The notes below the pieces were generated by a model. It ran no database searches. It was not told the DNA's origin and was given only the letters and a program-made list of their open reading frames with translations. Positions 60,810-64,000 of a stretch of DNA of 64,000 nucleotides are shown in pieces (position 1 is the stretch's first letter; each line of letters starts with the position of its first letter). The position numbers and the translations under genes were made by a program. Origin of the DNA: Gilvibacter sp. SZ-19 (lineage in GTDB: Bacteria; Bacteroidota; Bacteroidia; Flavobacteriales; Flavobacteriaceae); the NCBI RefSeq assembly GCF_002163875.1, contig NZ_CP019333.1, forward strand, positions 186,001-250,000. Reading direction: 5' to 3'.

Positions 60810-61724
60810 ATGAAAAAAACGTTCATCACTTTAGTAATGCTTTTGGCAGCAGTGAGCCTTTCTGCGCAAGAGAAGAAAATCGACTTTAAAAAAGGCACTT
60901 TAGAAATTTGCACCTCTGCCAAGATCCAGATCTCTGGTTACAATGGTGATCAAGTGGTCATAAAAAGCAATACGCCAGAAAATGTATTCTACTCCGGAAA
61001 GGGGAATAGTTTTGTTATCAACGGGCAAGCCCGAGTGAACACAACCAGCACAGACTCTATCAGTTACCTCTACTTCAGCAATTTTGACAAGGACAAAAAA
61101 GAAAAGTCCAAAGGTTTGAAGCCACTGGGTAGCGCGAAAGAGGATCACACTGCTGTAGACATGAACTTTGATATTCAACAGTTTGGCAGCCGCCTGACCA
61201 TTACCGACAAGCAGGTAGACAATCAATCGAATGTGTTGTTTGTAAACAGTACCTCCTACGAGATCTTGGTGCCTAATTCGGTTAAATTGGTTATCGATAC
61301 CGGCAAGTGCAAGAAAAACAACAGTAGTAGACTAATCTTTTCTGCGGAGGCCTTAAAGATAGACAACTACGCTGGTGAGCTGATGATCTCTAGCCAGTAC
61401 AAGGCCATAGAACTAACCGATGTAAGTGGCCCTGCTCTTGTGAATACCCTTGGCGGTGACGTGAAGGTAGTATTTGACAAGAAGCGCCCAGACGAGCTCT
61501 TCTCCATTATTAGCAACGATGGCGATATTGATATCACCATGCCGCAACTCAGTAAAATAAGTGCGAGCATCATCGGTCAAGAGATCTTGAGCAATCTTGA
61601 CTTTAAGATCCTGCAAGAAGACTATCATGCCAATCAAAAGATGGTCAATGCCGAACTCAACGGTGGCGGCACTACATTCGACATTAAAACAGAGTTCGGA
61701 ACCGTGTACTTGCGGAAGAAGTAA
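60810..61724 (+). CDS. Exported DUF4097-type beta-helix protein
   Basis: 304 residues with a signal peptide (1-19, ending LSAQ). The mature part resembles DUF4097/DUF2807 beta-helix proteins ('ISGYNGDQVVIKSNTPENV', 'IDNYAGELMISSQYKAIELTDVSGPALVNTLGGDVKVVF', 'SIISNDGDIDITMPQ', 'GTTFDIKTEFGTVYLRKK'). Ten bases after the HEAT-repeat gene, so it is in the sigma-factor operon and may be its main product. A terminator follows. Exact role unknown; a surface or periplasmic structural role is inferred from fold. Confidence 0.7.
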   Translation: MKKTFITLVMLLAAVSLSAQEKKIDFKKGTLEICTSAKIQISGYNGDQVVIKSNTPENVFYSGKGNSFVINGQARVNTTSTDSISYLYFSNFDKDKKEKSKGLKPLGSAKEDHTAVDMNFDIQQFGSRLTITDKQVDNQSNVLFVNSTSYEILVPNSVKLVIDTGKCKKNNSSRLIFSAEALKIDNYAGELMISSQYKAIELTDVSGPALVNTLGGDVKVVFDKKRPDELFSIISNDGDIDITMPQLSKISASIIGQEILSNLDFKILQEDYHANQKMVNAELNGGGTTFDIKTEFGTVYLRKK

Positions 61725-61741
61725 TCTTATTAAGCACCAAC

Positions 61742-61769
61742 AAAAGAGCGCCTCAAAGCGCTCTTTTTT
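61742..61769 (+). terminator. Terminator after the sigma/HEAT/DUF4097 operon
   Basis: Ten-base arms aaaagagcgc (61742-61751) and gcgctctttt (61758-61767) with a six-base loop and T run. Confidence 0.9.
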
Positions 61770-61787
61770 CTTTTTTGACATTTAGCC

Positions 61788-61817
61788 TTGCCACAATTAA
61801 GAATTTGAATAAATTTG
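61788..61817 (+). promoter_or_regulatory. Promoter of tRNA-Pro(TGG)
   Basis: TTG at 61788-61790, 19-base spacer, TAAATTTG at 61810-61817. This matches the Bacteroidota promoter consensus. The tRNA begins 11 bases after the box. Confidence 0.8.
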
Positions 61818-61827
61818 CATCCTCTTA

Positions 61828-61902
61828 CGGGGTGTAGCGTAGCCCGGTTATCGCGCCTGCTTTGGGAGCAGGAGGTCGCAGGTTCGAATCCTGCCACCCC
61901 GA
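61828..61902 (+). tRNA. tRNA-Pro, anticodon TGG
   Basis: 75 bases. Acceptor stem cggggtg pairs with cacccc-g (61895-61901), discriminator A at 61902. The anticodon arm is cctgc-tttggga-gcagg with anticodon TGG; the T arm contains ggttcgaatcc. CCA is not encoded. Decodes CCA and other CCN codons by wobble. Confidence 0.95.
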
Positions 61903-61903
61903 C

Positions 61904-61966
61904 AAAAGAAAAAGCCTGTATAGCGTAGAAAGTTTACTTTCTTAAGCGGTACGGGCTTTTTCTTTT
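61904..61966 (+). terminator. Compound terminator after tRNA-Pro(TGG)
   Basis: A 13-base perfect stem, aaaagaaaaagcc (61904-61916) with ggctttttctttt (61954-61966), encloses a smaller hairpin gaaag-ttta-ctttc (61928-61941). Its 3' half is copied at 62187-62246. Confidence 0.75.
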
Positions 61967-61990
61967 AGCAACAAACCAAAACAAGGATCA
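61931..61990 (+). repeat. 60-base direct repeat, copy 1
   Basis: Identical over all 60 bases to 62187-62246. It covers the 3' half of the tRNA-Pro(TGG) terminator, a short linker (agcaacaaaccaaaac) and ends in ggatca, the opening of a hairpin unit. Confidence 0.93.
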
Positions 61991-62041
61991 CGAGCGTGCC
62001 TCCTTTGCGGAACGCTACGGAGGCCGAAGAGCGAGTAATCC
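61985..62041. repeat. Long GGATCA...AATCC hairpin unit, copy 1
   Basis: 57 bases opening ggatca and closing gagtaatcc. Inner arms gcctcc/ggaggc pair. A second copy with a few substitutions is at 62826-62882. Confidence 0.75.
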
Positions 62042-62044
62042 TTT

Positions 62045-62181
62045 TGTTTGTTGTTATTTAAAAGCGAACGGAAACTTGTTTCCAGTGAGCAATGAAAACA
62101 AAAAAGCCATAGAAAGCAGAGCTTTCTGGCTTTCTCTGAGCATCTTCCCCACCCAGGATCATTCCCGAAGGCAATGAATCC
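62045..62181 (+). repeat. 137-base imperfect repeat block, copy 1
   Basis: Nearly identical to 62371-62508. It contains ggaaacttgtttcc, an aaagc..gctttctggctttctctgagcatcttcccc segment and a closing ggatcattcccgaaggcaatgaatcc hairpin unit. Translates in one frame to a short pseudo-protein ending in SGSLPK-like residues, which I consider spurious. Confidence 0.85.
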
Positions 62182-62186
62182 CTTTA

Positions 62187-62246
62187 AGTTTACTTTCTTA
62201 AGCGGTACGGGCTTTTTCTTTTAGCAACAAACCAAAACAAGGATCA
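62187..62246 (+). repeat. 60-base direct repeat, copy 2
   Basis: Exact copy of 61931-61990, 256 bases downstream, here without the 5' half of the terminator stem. So only part of the tRNA terminator was duplicated. It ends in ggatca, which starts the next hairpin unit. Confidence 0.93.
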
Positions 62247-62266
62247 TTCACTTCGTGAATGAATCC
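62241..62266. repeat. Short hairpin unit GGATCATT-cacttcgtg-AATGAATCC
   Basis: 26 bases, stem of attcac/gtgaat with flanking ggat/atcc. Same frame as units at 62156, 62483, 62778 and 63004 but with a different core (cacttcgtg instead of gccgaaggc). Confidence 0.8.
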
Positions 62267-62293
62267 AAAGCAGGTCCAACGCAAAGAAATTAA

Positions 62294-62342
62294 GCCTACC
62301 GCTTTCGCGGGTAACTCATTCAAACATCCACTGGATGTTTGG
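62294..62342. repeat. Double-hairpin repeat, copy 1
   Basis: 49 bases with two palindromes: ccgctttcgcgg and aaacatccactggatgttt. A second copy of equal length with a few substitutions is at 63056-63104. Confidence 0.75.
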
Positions 62343-62370
62343 TTTTGTTTCACAAAACAACACTCGTTAA

Positions 62371-62508
62371 TGTTTGTTGTTATTTAAAAGCGAACGGAAA
62401 CTTGTTTCCAGTGAGCAATGAAAACAAAAAAGCCATTGAAAGCGTAGCTTTCTGGCTTTCTCTGAGCATCTTCCCCTCTTCAGGATCATTGCCGAAGACA
62501 AGGAATCC
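62371..62508 (+). repeat. 137-base imperfect repeat block, copy 2
   Basis: Second copy of 62045-62181, about 326 bases on, ending in a degenerated hairpin unit (ggatcattgccgaagacaaggaatcc at 62483-62508). It lies directly before the promoter of the second tRNA. Confidence 0.85.
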
Positions 62509-62562
62509 TTCTGATTTTATAATAGAGATTTCTCAAAATTCGCTAATTTCGCAGACCTAGTT

Positions 62563-62637
62563 CGGGATGTAGCTTAGTCCGGTTAAAGTGCTGGTCTGGG
62601 GGACCAGAGATCGGAGGTTCGAATCCTCTCATCCCGA
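62563..62637 (+). tRNA. tRNA-Pro, anticodon GGG
   Basis: 75 bases. Acceptor stem cgggatg pairs with catcccg (62630-62636), discriminator A. Anticodon arm ctggt-ctggggg-accag, anticodon GGG; T arm gaggttcgaatcctc. No encoded CCA. TAATTTCG at 62544-62551 may be its -7 box. Decodes CCC/CCT. Confidence 0.94.
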
Positions 62638-62643
62638 CAAAGG

Positions 62644-62673
62644 AAATCCAATGCCAACAGCATTGGATTTTTT
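62644..62673 (+). terminator. Terminator after tRNA-Pro(GGG)
   Basis: Perfect 11-base arms aaatccaatgc (62644-62654) and gcattggattt (62660-62670), five-base loop and a T run. Confidence 0.9.
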
Positions 62674-62777
62674 GTTTTTAGAAACGTTGCAAGCTTGCTT
62701 GCATAAGTGAATGGAAACAAAAAATCTAGAATGTCGCAAAGCGACATTTGGATTTCCTTTAGCAACATCCCCACCCA

Positions 62778-62803
62778 GGATCATTGCCGAAGGCAATGAA
62801 TCC
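62778..62803. repeat. Short hairpin unit GGATCATT-gccgaaggc-AATGAATCC
   Basis: 26 bases, a perfect inner stem cattgcc/ggcaatg with a three-base loop. This is the cleanest copy of the class. Confidence 0.85.
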
Positions 62804-62825
62804 TCAATAAAACAAAAGAAAATAA

Positions 62826-62882
62826 GGATCACGAGCGTGCCTCCTTTGCAAAACGCTACGGAGGCCGAAGAGCTAGTAATTC
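62826..62882. repeat. Long GGATCA...AAT(C/T)C hairpin unit, copy 2
   Basis: Second copy of 61985-62041, with substitutions in the loop (ttgcaaaacgc versus ttgcggaacgc) and the close (aattc). Together with the linker before it (aaaacaaaagaaaataa), it shows the block is modular. Confidence 0.75.
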
Positions 62883-63003
62883 TTTTGTTTGTTACTTTTT
62901 GTTATACAACACTGGCTTTCATATGACATCTCGATACAATTTGCTTCGCAAATCACTCGATGTCCGTAGATTTCTGGCTTTCTTTGAGCATCTCCCCTAT
63001 TCA

Positions 63004-63029
63004 GGATCATTGCCGCAGGCAATGAATCC
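63004..63029. repeat. Short hairpin unit GGATCATT-gccgcaggc-AATGAATCC
   Basis: 26 bases, same arms as 62778-62803 with a single loop change (gca versus gaa). Preceded, like the others, by a tctggctttct..gagcatc..cccc stretch at 62971-63002. Confidence 0.85.
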
Positions 63030-63055
63030 TCTGAAAGACTATATACAAAATGATA

Positions 63056-63104
63056 GCCTGCCGCTTTCGCGGGTGCCTCAGTTAAACGTCCACTGGATGT
63101 TTGG
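63056..63104. repeat. Double-hairpin repeat, copy 2
   Basis: 49 bases equivalent to 62294-62342: ccgctttcgcgg and aaacgtccactggatgttt. It is the last unit before the lipoprotein gene at 63123-63593. Confidence 0.75.
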
Positions 63105-63122
63105 TTGTTTAACGGGATAATT

Positions 63123-63593
63123 TCACTCTTCCAATCGATCCAATTGGCCTACCTTTTCTGCAGTAGAGGCAGCATCCATGCTGATCATTATATAGAGCAT
63201 GCCATCTTGCGTTCTATATGAAGTACCTTTCTTAGGAGCGCCATTAATTTCCTCAGGCTTTAGCTTGTGAATCGCTCCTGTTATTGGGTCAACAATAATA
63301 CCTATTAGGCCTCCGAACGCAATATTTCCAATATACCATGCATTGAATTTTCTTTCAAGTTTTGTCTCATAGGTCTCAAAACCATCCAATTTGAGTACAA
63401 TGCTATACTCTTGATTTCGCATTAAGTTTTTTTGAACTGGGGTATTACCAACTTCAACCTCATTGATGTAAACCTTTGCAGAAGCAGGCTTTGAGTTAAT
63501 TTGAACCTGTTGGCGAGAACCCGAAATAATGGTAGCGCAACTGTTAAATGATAATAATAAAATAAGTGTAAAAACTTTAAAAATTCTATTCAT
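63123..63593 (-). CDS. PEGA-domain lipoprotein
   Basis: 156 residues. Lipoprotein signal (NSC, Cys19) then a PEGA-type beta domain ('QQVQINSKPASAKVYINEVEVGNTPVQKNLMRNQEYSIVLKLDGFETYETKLERKFNAWYIGNIAFGG'), then a hydrophobic glycine-rich segment ('GNIAFGGLIGIIVDPITGAI') and a short polar tail. PEGA domains are thought to interact with cell-wall or surface layers. Sixteen bases separate it from the next upstream lipoprotein gene; probably one operon. The tRNA repeat array lies right after its 3' end. Confidence 0.8.
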   Translation of the reverse strand: MNRIFKVFTLILLLSFNSCATIISGSRQQVQINSKPASAKVYINEVEVGNTPVQKNLMRNQEYSIVLKLDGFETYETKLERKFNAWYIGNIAFGGLIGIIVDPITGAIHKLKPEEINGAPKKGTSYRTQDGMLYIMISMDAASTAEKVGQLDRLEE

Positions 63594-63609
63594 AAGGATT
63601 AGTAAATGA

Positions 63610-64000
63610 TTAGTCTAAAGTTAAAGTGTATTGAGCCAATGTAGTAACATCGCCGCTATATCTGTATAAGTCAATTTTAAGTCTGTAACAAGTACTCCAA
63701 AAGTCTGGGGTCTTCTTTTCTGTAACTTTTACAATATTGGCCCCGTTTTTACGAGCTTCTGCTCTCGCTTTTGCCATGATACTATTAAAACTACAATCTG
63801 TAGAAAAACCAGAATCTTGGTAGCGCAGGCTACCTACCCGTATAAGGCCCTGAGGAAGCTCATGTTCAAGGTCTAAAAGTGCAACTTTATCATCGAGTGA
63901 AAGTTTTGGCTGAGGATTAATCAGATCAGCCGTGATCTTGGGGCTGCAGCTAACTACACAGAGCATGGCCAACAAAATGAAAGCAATTATTTTTTTATTC
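63610..64000 (-). CDS. Small lipoprotein, cut at the window edge
   Basis: The frame is open to the window end. Read from there, NKKIIAFILLAMLCVVSC is a lipoprotein signal; the base at 64000 is the G of a preceding codon, so the start is very likely an ATG at 64002-64000. The mature protein of about 110 residues has 'PKLSLDDKVALLDLEHELPQGLIRVGSLRYQDSGFSTDCSFNSIMAKARAEARKNGANIVKVTEKKTPDFWSTCYRLKIDLYR', a fold I do not recognise, with two Cys that may bridge. A gene prediction starting inside the window (TTG at 63975) would lose part of the signal. Confidence 0.7.
   Translation of the reverse strand, partial: NKKIIAFILLAMLCVVSCSPKITADLINPQPKLSLDDKVALLDLEHELPQGLIRVGSLRYQDSGFSTDCSFNSIMAKARAEARKNGANIVKVTEKKTPDFWSTCYRLKIDLYRYSGDVTTLAQYTLTLD

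Noticed and set aside
62339-62560. ORF of 73 codons over the repeat block
   Set aside because: It is the chance translation of the duplicated palindromic block; the same kind of SGSLPK-like peptide arises from the other copies in other frames. No start signal, no recognisable domain.
61984-63104. Insertion sequence remnant
   Set aside because: No transposase reading frame, no flanking target duplication that I can see; repeats are better described as a palindromic family.
62711-63120. Two further ORFs (62711-62926 and 62899-63120) in the repeat region
   Set aside because: They run through hairpin units and double-hairpin repeats; composition is that of the repeats and they overlap one another.
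61900-63120. CRISPR array
   Set aside because: The repeats are not evenly spaced, differ in length and have palindromic cores; no cas genes are nearby.

Overview
This 64 kb window looks like an ordinary chromosomal segment of a marine-type member of the Flavobacteriaceae (Bacteroidota). The evidence is the gene content, not a marker gene. There are C-terminal type IX secretion (T9SS) sorting domains ending in Bacteroidota-style YPNP...GMYFVQ / GVYFVQ tails, two TonB-dependent or CarboxypepD-type outer-membrane barrels, LytS/LytTR two-component systems, 2TM-domain proteins, a LETM1-like 'biofilm' protein, DUF2807/PspC/PadR and DUF4129/DUF4350/MoxR/DUF58 clusters, and promoters of the TTG-N19-TAnnTTTG type. 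I see no prophage, transposase, CRISPR array or defence island.

Layout. 1-9.8 kb: tail of an acyl-CoA dehydrogenase, then exported hydrolases (M23, M28 and M1 peptidases, an amidohydrolase on a TolB-like propeller) and a very small ABC module. 9.9-19.6 kb: a LysM protein, LytTR system 1, a serine hydrolase, an outer-membrane barrel, and a minus-strand AAA ATPase/VWA pair. 19.7-29.7 kb: a BNR-propeller protein, an SLC13 transporter, a Cu/Zn SOD lipoprotein, a LETM1-like protein and a T9SS-secreted fungalysin. 29.9-35.8 kb: LytTR system 2, apparently one operon of barrel receptor, TPR-like protein, kinase fused to a 2TM domain, two stand-alone 2TM proteins and the regulator. 35.9-43.9 kb: mixed genes (DUF1028, YdeI-like, class III cyclase, ECF sigma with a membrane partner, acyltransferase, CoA-type NUDIX, cyclophilin, TRIC channel, RDD). 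43.9-50.1 kb: a six-gene operon SpoIIM / membrane / DUF4129 / DUF4350 / MoxR / DUF58. 50.2-61.7 kb: DUF2141, an OxyR-like regulator, small genes, DUF4870-PadR-PspC-DUF2807, trxB, and a sigma / HEAT / DUF4097 cluster. 61.8-63.1 kb: two tRNA-Pro genes embedded in about 1.2 kb of palindromic repeats. 63.1-64 kb: two lipoproteins, the last one cut by the window edge.

The strongest non-textbook signals are regulatory and repetitive. First, the promoter of the LytTR-system-2 operon (35.8 kb) and that of a distant DUF2141 gene (50.1 kb) share one architecture: 21-bp-phased CAGTT direct repeats, an identical 16-base core, and exactly 35 nt to a CAnCTTTGTG box. This suggests a LytTR regulon. The -7 region of the 50.1 kb promoter also matches that of the 14 kb barrel gene at 17 of 18 positions. 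Second, around the tRNA-Pro genes there are seven hairpin units that all begin GGATCA and end AAT(C/T)C but have different cores. They are interleaved with longer duplicated blocks, one of them a perfect 60-bp repeat that copies half of the tRNA terminator.

All functional names are from reading the translated sequence and recalled family features; no database search was run.
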